Shown here: piece by piece, positions 16,755-28,666 of the stretch
How positions within the stretch are numbered: the stretch's first letter is position 1
Layout: the number at the start of each line of letters is the position of its first letter
Assembly: GCA_014189435.1 (NCBI GenBank)
Contig: CP050293.1
Coordinates: 3,229,001 to 3,293,000 of the forward strand
Direction: 5' to 3'
Length of the DNA: 64,000 nt
From: Mesorhizobium loti
GTDB taxonomy: Bacteria; Pseudomonadota; Alphaproteobacteria; Rhizobiales; Rhizobiaceae
Notes under the pieces: generated by a model
The model's input: the letters and a program-made list of their open reading frames with translations, nothing else
Database searches by the model: none
What the model was told of the DNA's origin: nothing
Program-made: the position numbers and the translations under genes

Positions 16755-18326
16755 ATGCCGAAGACGCTGACGTCCGTTCTGCTGCTGGCCTTCGCGATGT
16801 TGCTGGCCGCCTGCAACGCCAGCCACGTCAAATTCGCCATCGTTTCGGGCTCGGAAAACACGGTGCTGCAGCCGATCGTGCAGGAGTTCTGCGACAAACA
16901 GGGGGCCACCTGTACCTTCGCCTATGAGGGTTCGCTCGACATCGGCTTGGGCCTGCAACGACCCGCGGGGCTCGACGCGGACGCGGTCTGGCCGGCCTCG
17001 AGCGTCTGGGTCGACCTGTTCGATTCCGGCCGCAAGGTGCGCAACCTGACCTCGATCGCGCAGATGCCGGTTATTCTGGGCGTGCGCAAATCCAAGGCCG
17101 CGGAGCTCGGCTGGGTCGGCAAGCCCGTTTTCATGAAGGACATTCTGGCCGCGGTGAAGGACGGCAAGCTCAAATTCCTGATGACGTCGGCGACGCAATC
17201 CAATTCCGGCGCCAGCGCCTATCTCGCCATGCTCTCCAGCGCACTCGGCGGCAAGGAAGTGATCGAGCCCGGCGATCTCGACAATCCCAATGTGCGTGAG
17301 ACGGTGAGCGCTTTGCTGCAAGGCGTCGAGCGCTCGTCAGGTTCCTCGGGCTGGCTGGCAGACCTCTATGTCGACAGCGCCGGCAAGGGCACCGTCTACG
17401 ACGCCATGTGGAACTATGAGGCGACGCTGAAGGAGACCAACGACAAACTGAAGCAGATGGGCAAGGAACCGCTCTATGCCGTCTATCCGGCCGACGGCGT
17501 CGCGGTCGGCGATTCGCCGCTCGGCTTCATCGACCATGGGCGCGGCCCGGAGGTCGAAAAATTCTTCACCGACCTGCTCGCCTATCTGCAGTCGGATGCG
17601 GTGCGCAAACGCATCGCCGACACCGGCCGGCGGCTGCCGCTTGGCGGCTCGGCGATCCAGGCCGCGGCCGACCCCGACTGGAATTTCGATCCGGGCAAGC
17701 TGGTGACCTCGATCCGCATGCCGGAGCCGGCGGTGATCCGCAAGGCGCTCGATCTCTATCAGGAAGCCTTGCGCAAGCCTTCGCTGACGGCGCTGTGCTT
17801 CGACTTCTCCGGCTCCATGGAAGACCAGGGCGAGAAGCAGTTGCAGGCGGCGGCGCAGTTCCTGTTCACGCCGGAAAAAGCCAGCGAGGTGCTGGTGCAA
17901 TGGACGCCGTCCGACCACATCTTCGTGCTGCCTTTCGACAGTGCCGTGCGCGCCAATTTCGAAGCGACCGGCGATGCTGCCGGGCAAGCCCGCTTGCTGG
18001 CTGCCGTCGCGGACCAGCATGCCGGCGGCGGCACCGACATGTATGCCTGTGCCCAGCAGGCGCTGCAGCAGATCACGGCAACAGCGGATCTGTCGAAATA
18101 TCTGCCGGCGATCGTCATCATGACCGATGGCCGCACCGATGGCAGCGCCGACCTGTTTCTAAGCCAGTGGCGCAGCGCGCCGGTGCGCGTGCCGGTGTTC
18201 GGCATCACCTTCGGCGATGCCGACAAGAGCCAGCTCGACAGCCTTGCCAAGGCAACTTCGGCGCGCGTATTCGATGGCAGCGGCGATCTGGCAGGGGCTT
18301 TCCGCGCCGCCCGAGGCTACAACTGA
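16755..18326 (+). CDS. substrate-binding/VWA domain lipoprotein
   Basis: A 523-residue lipoprotein. The signal ends in the lipobox LLAAC (cysteine at residue 20). Residues about 25-330 resemble an ABC-type extracellular substrate-binding protein (VKFAIVSGSENTVLQPIV, MTSATQSNSGASAYLAML). Residues about 345-515 form a von Willebrand factor A domain with a complete metal site: DFSGSM, the threonine in GGGTDMYA and the aspartate in MTDGRTDG. A binding-protein module fused to a VWA adhesion module suggests a periplasmic assembly that senses or holds a ligand. No ABC permease is nearby. It is second in the TelA/XpaC operon. Confidence 0.8.
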   Translation: MPKTLTSVLLLAFAMLLAACNASHVKFAIVSGSENTVLQPIVQEFCDKQGATCTFAYEGSLDIGLGLQRPAGLDADAVWPASSVWVDLFDSGRKVRNLTSIAQMPVILGVRKSKAAELGWVGKPVFMKDILAAVKDGKLKFLMTSATQSNSGASAYLAMLSSALGGKEVIEPGDLDNPNVRETVSALLQGVERSSGSSGWLADLYVDSAGKGTVYDAMWNYEATLKETNDKLKQMGKEPLYAVYPADGVAVGDSPLGFIDHGRGPEVEKFFTDLLAYLQSDAVRKRIADTGRRLPLGGSAIQAAADPDWNFDPGKLVTSIRMPEPAVIRKALDLYQEALRKPSLTALCFDFSGSMEDQGEKQLQAAAQFLFTPEKASEVLVQWTPSDHIFVLPFDSAVRANFEATGDAAGQARLLAAVADQHAGGGTDMYACAQQALQQITATADLSKYLPAIVIMTDGRTDGSADLFLSQWRSAPVRVPVFGITFGDADKSQLDSLAKATSARVFDGSGDLAGAFRAARGYN

Positions 18327-18340
18327 GATGCGCGGCTAGG

Positions 18341-18958
18341 ATGCGTGGCTTGTTCGGCAATGACTGGAACTGGATCGTGGCAGGCCTCGTCTCGGCGGCG
18401 CTGCTGATCGGCTTGAGTTTTCTCACGCATTTCCCGTTCCTGGTGTCGGCGGTTATCGCCGCGCTGGTCTTCGCCGGGCTTGTGTTCGTGCTGGCCCCGC
18501 GTCAGCTGTTCGAAGGGCTCGACCTCAGCTCGCTCAGTGGCAGCCGGGTTGCGTTTGCGCGTGAGCTGCTGGCGCAGGCCCAGCCGGCGGCGGACCGCCT
18601 GGCCGCAACCGCCCGCACCATTCCAGACAAGGACATGGCGGCGAAGGTGAAGAACCTGTCGGACATCGCCGCCGATGTGATCGCCAGGGTCGAAGCCAAG
18701 CCCGAAAGTGCACCTGCCGTGCGGCGATTTCTCACCTATTACGTGCCACAGGCGGCCGAGGTGTCGGAAGGTTACGCGGCGTTGGCGAACCGGCGTGCGC
18801 CAAGTCAGGCACGGCTCTCCAATGTCGGCGCGGTGATCACCAAGCTTCAGGACGCCTTCGTGCACTATGCCGACAGCCTGGCCGACAGTGAACTCGGCAC
18901 GCTCGACGTTGATCTGCGACTCATACAGGAGTCGCTGAAAGAGGATATCGGTCGCTGA
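18341..18958 (+). CDS. XpaC-like membrane protein (5-bromo-4-chloroindolyl phosphate hydrolysis family)
   Basis: A 205-residue protein with two N-terminal membrane helices (WIVAGLVSAALLIGLSFLTH and FLVSAVIAALVFAGLVFVLA) followed by a cytoplasmic helical domain. This matches the XpaC family (PF10112), whose members are commonly linked to TelA genes. The true role is unclear, because the name comes from an indirect phenotype in Bacillus. It starts 14 bases after the VWA gene, and its stop overlaps the next start by one base (TGATG), so translation is probably coupled. Confidence 0.75.
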   Translation: MRGLFGNDWNWIVAGLVSAALLIGLSFLTHFPFLVSAVIAALVFAGLVFVLAPRQLFEGLDLSSLSGSRVAFARELLAQAQPAADRLAATARTIPDKDMAAKVKNLSDIAADVIARVEAKPESAPAVRRFLTYYVPQAAEVSEGYAALANRRAPSQARLSNVGAVITKLQDAFVHYADSLADSELGTLDVDLRLIQESLKEDIGR

Positions 18959-20067
18959 TGGCCATTTCGCGCCGCGCTTTCGGACTGGGTCTGCTGGGTG
19001 CCGCCGCCGCCGGCACCGGCGGCTACCTGACACTCAAGGACCGCCCGGAGTTCCGCGGCTATCTCGGCAACAAGGCGCATCTGTTCGGCTTCATCGGCGG
19101 CGAGAAACAGGCCTTCCTGGCCGATCCGGATGTCGTCCGTGCATTGGGTGGCTATGGCTTGGAACTCGACGCACGCGTTGCCGGCTCCGTCGAAATGGTG
19201 CGGGAAGCCGCACTTCTGTCGCAGAAGCCGCAGTTCCTGTGGCCGTCATCGTCGATCATGGTCGACCTGGCGCGCAAAAGCGGTGTGGCGATCCGCAACG
19301 ACCAGGTGGTGCTCAACTCGCCGATCGTCGTCTACACATGGGGGCCGGTGGTCGAAGGGCTGAAGAAGAGCGGGCTGGTCACGGTCGCCGCCAAGGGTGG
19401 CTATAACCAGCTCGACCTCAAGGCGCTGCTTGACGCCATATTGGCCGGCAAGAACTGGTCGGATCTCGGCATAGACGAGCTCTATGGCCGGGCGCGCATC
19501 GTCTCCACCGACCCAAACCGATCCAATTCCGGCTTCATGTTCGCCGGGCTTGTGCTCAGCCTGCTGAGCGGCGACGTGGCGACGCGGGAACTGCTGGCGC
19601 AGCATGGCGACGAAGCCAAGGCGATCTTCCGCAGCATGGGACTGAAGTCGTCGTCGTCGGGAAAGCTGTTCGACCAGTACATTGCCGGTGGCCTCGGCGC
19701 CGAGCCGATGGTGGTCGGCTATGAAAACCAGCTGGTCGAGTGGGCACTCGCCGATCCGGCACGCTGGCAAAGGGTGCAGGCCGGCATGGGCGCCAAGCCC
19801 GAGATCCTCTATCCCAGACCAACCGTCTACTCGGCGCATCCGCTGATCGTCATCGATCCGGCCGCCGACAGGCTGCTGGAGGCGCTGACCAGCGCGAAGC
19901 TGCAGGAGCTCGCCTGGTCGAAGCACGGGTTTCGCGGACCGCTCGGCACCGTCACCGGCGGCGCCGATGCAGCGATCGCCGGCGTACGCCCGGCCGAAAT
20001 CGAGGCTGTGCTGCCGATGCCCTCGGCCGATGTGATGCTAGCGCTGCTCGCCCAGATGGAAGGGTAG
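18958..20067 (+). CDS. extracellular substrate-binding-like protein, Tat-type signal
   Basis: A 369-residue exported protein. The N-terminus SRRAFGLGLLGAAAAG fits a twin-arginine signal. The mature part has substrate-binding-protein features (MVDLARKSGVAIRNDQVVL, IVSTDPNRSNSGFMFAGLVL, MVVGYENQLVEWAL) similar in style to the binding module of the VWA lipoprotein two genes upstream, so the operon holds two related periplasmic binding proteins. It is the last gene of the TelA operon, convergent with sthA two bases after its stop. The ligand is unknown, and no transporter genes are linked. Confidence 0.75.
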   Translation: MAISRRAFGLGLLGAAAAGTGGYLTLKDRPEFRGYLGNKAHLFGFIGGEKQAFLADPDVVRALGGYGLELDARVAGSVEMVREAALLSQKPQFLWPSSSIMVDLARKSGVAIRNDQVVLNSPIVVYTWGPVVEGLKKSGLVTVAAKGGYNQLDLKALLDAILAGKNWSDLGIDELYGRARIVSTDPNRSNSGFMFAGLVLSLLSGDVATRELLAQHGDEAKAIFRSMGLKSSSSGKLFDQYIAGGLGAEPMVVGYENQLVEWALADPARWQRVQAGMGAKPEILYPRPTVYSAHPLIVIDPAADRLLEALTSAKLQELAWSKHGFRGPLGTVTGGADAAIAGVRPAEIEAVLPMPSADVMLALLAQMEG

Positions 20068-20069
20068 AT

Positions 20070-21458
20070 TTACCCTCGTCCCATCCGGTTCCAGGCATCC
20101 AGCCCGGCGATCTTGTAGGCTTCGGCGAGCGTCGGATAGTTGAAGGTGTTGTTGACGAAAAAGTCGACGGTGCCGCCAAGGTTGATCACCGCCTGGCCGA
20201 TGTGAATGAGCTCGGTGGCGCCCTCGCCGATGATGTGCGCGCCGAGCAGGCGGCGCGTTTCGATCGAGAACAAGAGTTTCAGGAATCCGGTGTTGACGCC
20301 CATGATGTGGCCGCGCGAGGTCTCGCGGAAACGCGCCACGCCGACCTCATAGGCCGCACCGCTCTCGCGCACCTGTTCCTCGGACTGGCCGACCGTCGAA
20401 ATTTCCGGCACCGCATAGATGCCGTAGGGAAAGGTTTCCGGCGGCGGCGGCAAAGGCACGCCGAAAGCATGGCAGGCGGCCACCCTGCCCTGTTCCATCG
20501 ACGTCGAGGCCAGACTCGGAAAGCCTATGACGTCGCCGGCGGCGTAGATGTTGGGCACGCTGGTCTGGAAGGATTGCGGATCGACCTTGATACGCCCCCT
20601 GGAGTCGGCGTCGATGCCGACGACATCCAGGCCCAGGCTGCCGACATTGCCGGTGCGGCCGGCGGCGTAGAGCACGACCTCGGAACGAATGGTGCGGCCA
20701 TCGGCCAGTTCGACCTCGGCGGCGTCCGGCTTGGAGCGGATTTCCTTCACCGCGCTGCCCAGCCGGATGGTCATGCCGCGATCGCGCATCTGGTGAATGA
20801 AATCGTCGACGAGCTCGCGGTCGACGAAATCGAGGATGGAGTTGCGCGGCTCGACCAAGGTTACCGGCACGTCGAGCGCGGAAAAGATCGTCGCATATTC
20901 GACGCCGATGACGCCGGCGCCGATCACTGTCAGCGTGCGCGGCAAACGATCAAGCTCCAGCATCTCGTCGCTGTCGAAGATGCGGGTCTTGTCGAACGGC
21001 ACGTCGCGCGGCCGGTGCGGCCTGGTGCCGACCGCGATCAGCGCATTGGCAAAACCAACCTCGCTGTAGTCACCGGTATCCGTGGTCAGGCTGACCTTGT
21101 TGGGGCCAAGGAATTTCACCGCGGCGCGGGCGCTCTTGACCGTATTGCGCATGAACTGGTGCTGCAGCACCTCGACCTCATGGTCGAGCGTCTTGTGCAG
21201 GCGCTCGACCAGATCGCCGACCGAGATGTCCTGCTTGACCCGGTAGCCGCGCCCGTAGAAGCCGCGCTCGCGCCAGCCCGAGAGGTTGAGCACGGTTTCG
21301 CGCAGCGTTTTCGACGGGATGGTGCCGGTATGCACCGAGACACCGCCCAGGCGCCGGCCGCGGTCGACCACCAGCACCGATTTGCCGAGCTTGGCTGACT
21401 GCACCGCAGCACGGCGACCGGAAGGGCCGCTGCCGATGACCAGCATGTCGTAGTCCAT
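20070..21458 (-). CDS. sthA: Si-specific NAD(P)+ transhydrogenase
   Basis: A 462-residue soluble flavoprotein that moves hydride between NADPH and NAD+. It has the FAD-binding GSGPSG at residues 9-14, the segment TGTIPSKTLRE at 44-54 and the NAD-domain VIGAGVIGVEYATIFSALD. The redox-disulfide cysteines of related lipoamide dehydrogenases are absent (GGVSVHTGTIPSK), as expected for this enzyme. The C-terminal dimer domain contains HIIGEGATELIHIGQ. The frame is open to 21632, but the ATG at 21456-21458 starts the conserved region. Confidence 0.9.
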   Translation of the reverse strand: MDYDMLVIGSGPSGRRAAVQSAKLGKSVLVVDRGRRLGGVSVHTGTIPSKTLRETVLNLSGWRERGFYGRGYRVKQDISVGDLVERLHKTLDHEVEVLQHQFMRNTVKSARAAVKFLGPNKVSLTTDTGDYSEVGFANALIAVGTRPHRPRDVPFDKTRIFDSDEMLELDRLPRTLTVIGAGVIGVEYATIFSALDVPVTLVEPRNSILDFVDRELVDDFIHQMRDRGMTIRLGSAVKEIRSKPDAAEVELADGRTIRSEVVLYAAGRTGNVGSLGLDVVGIDADSRGRIKVDPQSFQTSVPNIYAAGDVIGFPSLASTSMEQGRVAACHAFGVPLPPPPETFPYGIYAVPEISTVGQSEEQVRESGAAYEVGVARFRETSRGHIMGVNTGFLKLLFSIETRRLLGAHIIGEGATELIHIGQAVINLGGTVDFFVNNTFNYPTLAEAYKIAGLDAWNRMGRG

Positions 21459-21686
21459 CTTGCCCCGTCCCCTACCCCTGAGCGCTGTTGCGCCACCTGA
21501 GCGCTTTGTTGCGCCGCAGCAAGCTAATGCCATCCGCGCCGCAAATTCAACCGGTTCAGATTGCATCCCGCGCTGTTTGAGCTCGTGCGCCGTAAAAAGC
21601 CCGATCTTGATTCCGCGCCGGGCCCTCACCATTTCATTGCTGAGCAGCCAGCACCCTATGCAGGGCTCCTGTTACGAGGAAATGAC

Positions 21687-22157
21687 ATGAACGCGCGCGT
21701 TCTCGACGGCGAAATCATCACCAGCAGGCTTGACGATGTCAGGGCCTATGACGGCGTGCGCACGAAGCGTATCTTGGCCTTCGTGATCGACTACATCATC
21801 GTCGCGCTGCTCACCATTCCGTTTGCCATATTGGTGTTCTTCCTCGGGCTTTTGACCCTCGGCCTTGGCTGGATGCTGTTCGGCATCCTGGTGCCGGCTG
21901 TGGCCATCCTCTATATCTGGAACACGCTGGGCAGCACCGACCAGGCCACCACGGGCATGAAGATGATGGGCATTCGGCTCGACCGGCTCGACGGCAGGCC
22001 GATCGACGGCCTCACTGCGGTCGTCCATTCGGTGCTGTTTTGGGCCGGCAACGTCATCCTGTCGCCGCTCGTGCTGCTGGTAACGCTGTTTTCCGACCGC
22101 AAGCGCACCTTGCACGACCTTTTGCTTGGCACGGTCGTCAGCCGTACCGACCGCTGA
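21687..22157 (+). CDS. RDD family membrane protein
   Basis: A 156-residue inner-membrane protein with an RDD domain. The first helix begins with the Arg-Asp pair in KRILAFVIDYIIVALL. The family segment TTGMKMMGIRLDRLDG follows, and the end is FSDRKRTLHDLLLGTVV. RDD proteins are poorly characterised, and some act in ion or stress transport. The start at 21687 is chosen because it has a GAGGAAATGAC leader and begins the conserved region. The frame is open upstream to 21561. Confidence 0.85.
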   Translation: MNARVLDGEIITSRLDDVRAYDGVRTKRILAFVIDYIIVALLTIPFAILVFFLGLLTLGLGWMLFGILVPAVAILYIWNTLGSTDQATTGMKMMGIRLDRLDGRPIDGLTAVVHSVLFWAGNVILSPLVLLVTLFSDRKRTLHDLLLGTVVSRTDR

Positions 22158-22297
22158 AACGGCCCTCTAAAGAGCAGTCGCAACCGATTGAGCGCAAATG
22201 TGAAGGCGTCAAGTCGACCACGCCTCCACAATCCTGTTGAATTTTTCGCCATCCGCGCCAAAGGTAGAGCGATTCGAAGGAGTGTTTCCAAGGCTCG

Positions 22298-23062
22298 ATG
22301 ACGCAGCATCCGACCCAGTCGCCGCAGTTCTTCCTGACCGCGCCGTCGCCGTGTCCCTATCTCGACGGCCAATTCGAGCGCAAGGTGTTCACGCACCTGG
22401 TCGGCGACAAGGCGGCGGAGATGAACGACCTGCTGACGCAAGGCGGGTTCCGGCGCTCGCAGAATATTGCCTACAGGCCGGCATGCGAGACCTGCCGCGC
22501 CTGCGTTTCGGTACGCATCCTGGCCCAGGAATTCGTCGCCAGCCGCAACATGAAACGCGTGCTGCAGCACAATTCCGATCTCGTCGGCCACATGCACAAT
22601 GCCGAACCCTCGACCGAACAATATTCCCTGTTCCGCAGCTACCTCGATGCCCGCCATCGCCGTGGCGGCATGTCCGACATGACGGTGCTCGACTATGCCA
22701 TGATGGTCGAGGACACCCATGTCGACACCAAGGTGATCGAGTATCGGCGGCGCGGGCCCGACACCTTCATCACGGGCAAGGGACAGGGTGAGCTGATCGC
22801 GGTGGCGCTCACCGACAAGATGGCCGACGGCCTGTCGATGGTCTATTCCTACTTCAATCCCGATTTCGACGAGCGGTCGCTCGGCACGTTCATGATCCTC
22901 GACCACATCGCCCGCGCCAGGGCGATGGGCCTGCCCCATGTCTACCTCGGCTACTGGGTCAACGGCTCGCGCAAGATGAATTATAAGATGCGCTTCATGC
23001 CGCAGGAGCATCTCGGCCCGAAAGGCTGGGAGCGCTACACCAACGAAGCGGTCACGCGCTAA
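22298..23062 (+). CDS. bpt: aspartate/glutamate leucyltransferase (Bpt, N-end rule)
   Basis: A 254-residue aminoacyl-tRNA-protein transferase that adds leucine to proteins with N-terminal Asp or Glu, marking them for ClpAP degradation. The N-terminal cysteine-rich motif [11 protein letters not shown] and the opening [15 protein letters not shown] are diagnostic. The ATE C-terminal segment [25 protein letters not shown] is complete. Length fits bacterial Bpt. It stands alone, 140 bases after the RDD gene. Confidence 0.9.
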   Translation: MTQHPTQSPQFFLTAPSPCPYLDGQFERKVFTHLVGDKAAEMNDLLTQGGFRRSQNIAYRPACETCRACVSVRILAQEFVASRNMKRVLQHNSDLVGHMHNAEPSTEQYSLFRSYLDARHRRGGMSDMTVLDYAMMVEDTHVDTKVIEYRRRGPDTFITGKGQGELIAVALTDKMADGLSMVYSYFNPDFDERSLGTFMILDHIARARAMGLPHVYLGYWVNGSRKMNYKMRFMPQEHLGPKGWERYTNEAVTR

Positions 23063-23192
23063 CTATCCTTTCCCAAGTCCGGGCCTAAACATTTTTCACT
23101 TGAGATGATGCCGGTCTTTCCGCTGGTTGGCGGAGAGTGGGCGATTGCGCCGACCCGCCGTCCTCTCCCGAATTCATTGCGAAAGTCGCTGC

Positions 23193-24089
23193 ATGTCGTC
23201 TCACGATGCTCACACCAAAGGACTTCTGCTCACCGCATTTGGCGGGCTGACGCTGACCGTGGATATCCCGTTGATCCGGCTCGCCCATGGCGAGGCGTGG
23301 ACGATCTTGCTGCTGCGCACCGGCTGCACCTTGGCTGCGGCGTTGATCGTGTGGACCGTCTGGCGCTCGTTCAGCAAGAATGCGCCTCAGCTCATCCCGG
23401 GCTGGTCGGGCCTGATCGTTGCCGCGATCTACGGACTCGGTGCGACTGCCTTCATCACCGGCGTCTACAACACCTCGACCGCCAATCTGGTTTTCATCCT
23501 GGCCTTCACCACCATGTTCGCCGCACTGCTGTCGTGGGTGTTCCTGAAGGAGCGGCCGCGGCCGCTGACCCTTGCGGCATTGGCAATGATGATCGTCGGC
23601 GTCGCCATCATCGTCGGCGATTCCGTCGGCACCGGAAATCTGTTCGGCGACCTGATGGCATTGTGCTCGGCCTTCCTGATCGCCTGCGCCATCACCATCT
23701 CGCGCGCCAGCGGCAAGGATATGGGCTTTACCGCGCTGATCGGCGTCATCCTGCCTTTTGGGCTGGCGGCATTCATGGTCTCCAAGACCGGCTTTCAGGT
23801 GGAGGCGCCATGGTGGATCATCCTCAACGGCGCCGTCATCATGCCGATAGCGTTCTTCTGCCTCGCCAATGGGCCGAAATACATTTCGGGACCTGAAGTG
23901 GCGATGTTCTATTTGCTCGAAACCGTGCTGGCGCCGGTCTGGGTATGGATGATCTTTGCCGAAACACCGACCCGCAACAGCCTGATCGGCGGCGCCATCC
24001 TGATCGTCACGCTGATTGCGCATTCGCTGTGGCAATTGCACGAGGGCCGCAAACGCCGTAGCGACCTTGCGGTGCATCATCCAGTCTGA
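23193..24089 (+). CDS. EamA/DMT superfamily transporter
   Basis: A 298-residue protein with ten hydrophobic segments in two EamA repeats, the layout of drug/metabolite transporters. The first repeat ends with FTTMFAALLSWVFLKERP and the second with MFYLLETVLAPVWVWMIFAETPTRNSLIGG, both carrying the conserved glutamate and proline pattern. The substrate cannot be predicted. The start at 23193 is used because the upstream part of the frame does not resemble the family. No strong ribosome-binding site is visible. Confidence 0.8.
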   Translation: MSSHDAHTKGLLLTAFGGLTLTVDIPLIRLAHGEAWTILLLRTGCTLAAALIVWTVWRSFSKNAPQLIPGWSGLIVAAIYGLGATAFITGVYNTSTANLVFILAFTTMFAALLSWVFLKERPRPLTLAALAMMIVGVAIIVGDSVGTGNLFGDLMALCSAFLIACAITISRASGKDMGFTALIGVILPFGLAAFMVSKTGFQVEAPWWIILNGAVIMPIAFFCLANGPKYISGPEVAMFYLLETVLAPVWVWMIFAETPTRNSLIGGAILIVTLIAHSLWQLHEGRKRRSDLAVHHPV

Positions 24090-24118
24090 GCATCTTAGTG
24101 CCGATATGCCAGGTGCGA

Positions 24119-24519
24119 TCAACCGGTTGCCGTATCTGAAAAAGGCTCTGCAACGATCTGGTATTCGTCCTCATAGATGACATATCCCAGACGAGAACTC
24201 TTCATGACGTCAACATGATGCCCGTGCTGCGCGAGGAGCGCCGCGAGGTCAAAGGCCTTTGCCAGATGTTCCGTTGCCGTTGGTTTGAACCAGCTCAATC
24301 CTTGGGTCGTCTCTCTCCGGTAGAAACCTTTCGATCTTGAGAGGTTGAAACGCGGCGGTATTGCGAGGTTCTGTCGAAACCAGGCAAGACTGTCTTCCAG
24401 CTGGTCCAATGTATGTCGATCAACATCCGGTTGACCCTGCAATTCATAGGCAGCGCCAAAAAACCTTCGCGCGCATGCGTTCCCTTAATGGCATTTGACC
24501 GAACAAATCGCAAAAACAT
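24119..24519 (-). pseudogene. conserved hypothetical gene with a single-base frameshift
   Basis: Two overlapping minus-strand frames make one protein. The frame from the ATG at 24517-24519 gives MFLRFVRSNAIKGTHAREGF. The other frame continues as AAYELQGQPDVD and runs through SLAWFRQNLAIPPRFN and RLGYVIYEDEYQIVAEPF to the stop at 24119. The join falls in a run of six A (24458-24463 on the plus strand). One more base there restores a 133-residue frame. The family is known to me only as a rhizobial hypothetical. Whether the indel is real or a sequencing error cannot be decided here. Confidence 0.55.
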
Positions 24520-24597
24520 GCGCAGGATATTATTTCTGACCGGAAATGGATCAATAGTCGCTCGGGGTCGCGGCGGATAGTTCAGTGAGCGGGGTCT

Positions 24598-25824
24598 TCA
24601 GGCACTGGCCTTTTTATCGGCGACGATCTCGATCTGCGGTGGACCACCCTCCAGTTCCACGGGTGCCGCTGCAGCGATTTCGTCGGTCAGTTCCACCTCG
24701 CGCAGCCATTCGCGCCAGATCGCGACCAGCAGGGCCATCAGCACCGGGCCGATGAACAGGCCGAGAAAACCCATGGTCTTGACGCCGCCGATCAGACCGA
24801 AAAAGGTCGGCAGGAAGGGCAGTTTTATCGGCCCGCCGACCAGTTTCGGGCGCAATGTCTTGTCGACGATGAACAGTTCGACCGCCCCCCAGAGGAACAG
24901 CGCCAGCCCGGCCATCGGCGACCCGCTGGCGGCGAGGTAGATCGAGACCAGCGTGAAGGACAATGGGGCACCGCCTGGGATCAGCGCCATGACGCCGGTC
25001 AGGGCGCCGAGCGTCACCGGCGACGGCACGCCGGCCAGCCAGTAGGCAATACCCAGCACCAGACCTTCGCCGATGGCGATGACGGTCATGCCGGTCACGG
25101 TCGACGAAATCGTCGCCGGCACGACGCGCGAGATCCGCTCCCATCTGGTCGGCAGGATGCGCTCGCCAAGGCGGTCGACCTGACCGGCAAAGTGCTCGCC
25201 GTCGCGATAGGCGAAAAACAGCGCGATCATCATGAACAAGAGTGTCAACAGCAGGCCGAAAGCACTGCCGCCGGCGGCCAACACGCCGCGATAGATGCTG
25301 CCGATGTTGGCGCCGCTGACCAGTTGGATCAGCTCACCAATGCCGCCGGGATGGCCAAAATTGGTCGTCCACTGCTCGTTCAGCCACTCGCCCACGACAG
25401 GCATGGTGGCGATCCAGTGCGGTGTCACGGCACCGTGACGGTTGGTCTCGATCGCCCAGGCGACCCATTCGCGGACCTCGTTGATCGCATAGGTGCCGGC
25501 GAGCGCGATCGGTATCACCAGGAAGGCGAGGATGAAGAGGATGGCAAAGGTCGCGGCGATGGTGCGGTTGCCGCTGACTGCAACGAGCAGGCGGCGATAG
25601 AGCGGCCAACTGGCGAAAGCGATGACGAGCGCCGCCAGCACTGGAAACAGGAAGCCGTGGAAGAAATAGACGCCGGCGGCGACGATCAGCACCAGCAGCC
25701 AGCGCGCCGCCGACAGCGGCGGAATGACGGCGGCCCGCAGCGGCGTCGACAGGCCGAACAGGCGCTGCTGCCGTTCCGGCTTCTGGATTCTTGCTTCCTT
25801 CAAACGCCTGGCTCTCCCAAACAC
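24598..25824 (-). CDS. AI-2E/PerM family transporter
   Basis: A 408-residue membrane protein of the AI-2E (PerM/TqsA-like) family. Hydrophobic pairs lie near residues 40-80 (LLVLIVAAGVYFFHGFLFP). The middle loop contains the periplasmic domain. The conserved C-terminal membrane block includes ALTGVMALIPGGAPLSF, ELFIVDKTLRPKLVGG and FFGLIGGVKTMGFLGLFIGP. Members export diverse small molecules or act as Na+/H+ antiporters. The autoinducer name is not evidence of quorum sensing. A RIME-type palindrome lies upstream, between this gene and parC. Confidence 0.85.
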   Translation of the reverse strand: MFGRARRLKEARIQKPERQQRLFGLSTPLRAAVIPPLSAARWLLVLIVAAGVYFFHGFLFPVLAALVIAFASWPLYRRLLVAVSGNRTIAATFAILFILAFLVIPIALAGTYAINEVREWVAWAIETNRHGAVTPHWIATMPVVGEWLNEQWTTNFGHPGGIGELIQLVSGANIGSIYRGVLAAGGSAFGLLLTLLFMMIALFFAYRDGEHFAGQVDRLGERILPTRWERISRVVPATISSTVTGMTVIAIGEGLVLGIAYWLAGVPSPVTLGALTGVMALIPGGAPLSFTLVSIYLAASGSPMAGLALFLWGAVELFIVDKTLRPKLVGGPIKLPFLPTFFGLIGGVKTMGFLGLFIGPVLMALLVAIWREWLREVELTDEIAAAAPVELEGGPPQIEIVADKKASA

Positions 25825-25885
25825 CCTTCCCTTCTATGCACTGATATAGTGCAGCAATCGTGACGATAGTCCAAATGATGATGGA

Positions 25886-26082
25886 GAAGCTGCCAATCTC
25901 CCCCCTCGTGGGGGAGATGTCCGGCAGGACAGAGGGGGGCGTCAAGGATCGCAGCCTTGGGTTTGGACCGTGACGAACCGCAACCGGCACAATTAGGTAT
26001 CTGTGACCTCGACAGTCGGCGGGACAGCGCCCCCCTCTGTCCTGCCGGACATCTCCCCCACGAGGGGGAGATTGGCAGCTTC
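25886..26082. repeat. RIME-type composite palindrome 3
   Basis: Arms of about 55 bases (25886-25941 and 26028-26082) are inverted copies with one length difference in a C/G run. The cores are CTCGTGGGGGAGATGTCCGG and its complement. The spacer is about 85 bases. It lies between parC and the AI-2E gene. Confidence 0.85.
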
Positions 26083-26087
26083 ACCCG

Positions 26088-28325
<2,238 letters not shown>

Positions 28326-28339
28326 AACCCTTTTGCCAT

Positions 28340-28666
28340 GGGCTGGGACTAGCCGAGCGGGTGATTCGCGGCAAGAGGCAGACCGCTATGCCGCCCCTTC
28401 TGCAACATGAAACCATGCGCCAAGGGATGCCGGCCAACATCAGCCTGTTACATGCGAGTTCTATGGCCAAGCCTGATGATATCTGACTACCGGCTCTTCA
28501 TGACAAATTCACCGGTTTGCGCAAAGACGGTGGGATCGAGTTTGCCTTTCACCGTGATTTTTGACCATTGTGCCGGGACACGCCTTTTTCCCGTCCAGTT
28601 CGTCACGGAATGGTGATGGCGCAAAGAATTGAAAAACAATTTCAGCACACTCTCAGGGACCTTGCG
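28340..28666. other. gap between parC and the secreted protein
   Basis: About 330 bases between two divergent genes. Short frames here have no ribosome-binding sites or recognisable products. Base composition is lower in GC than the flanks, consistent with a double promoter region, but I could not assign convincing -35/-10 boxes. Confidence 0.4.

Noticed and set aside
28407..28616. 69-codon plus-strand frame between parC and the secreted protein
   Set aside because: No start signals and no similarity; probably part of a promoter region.
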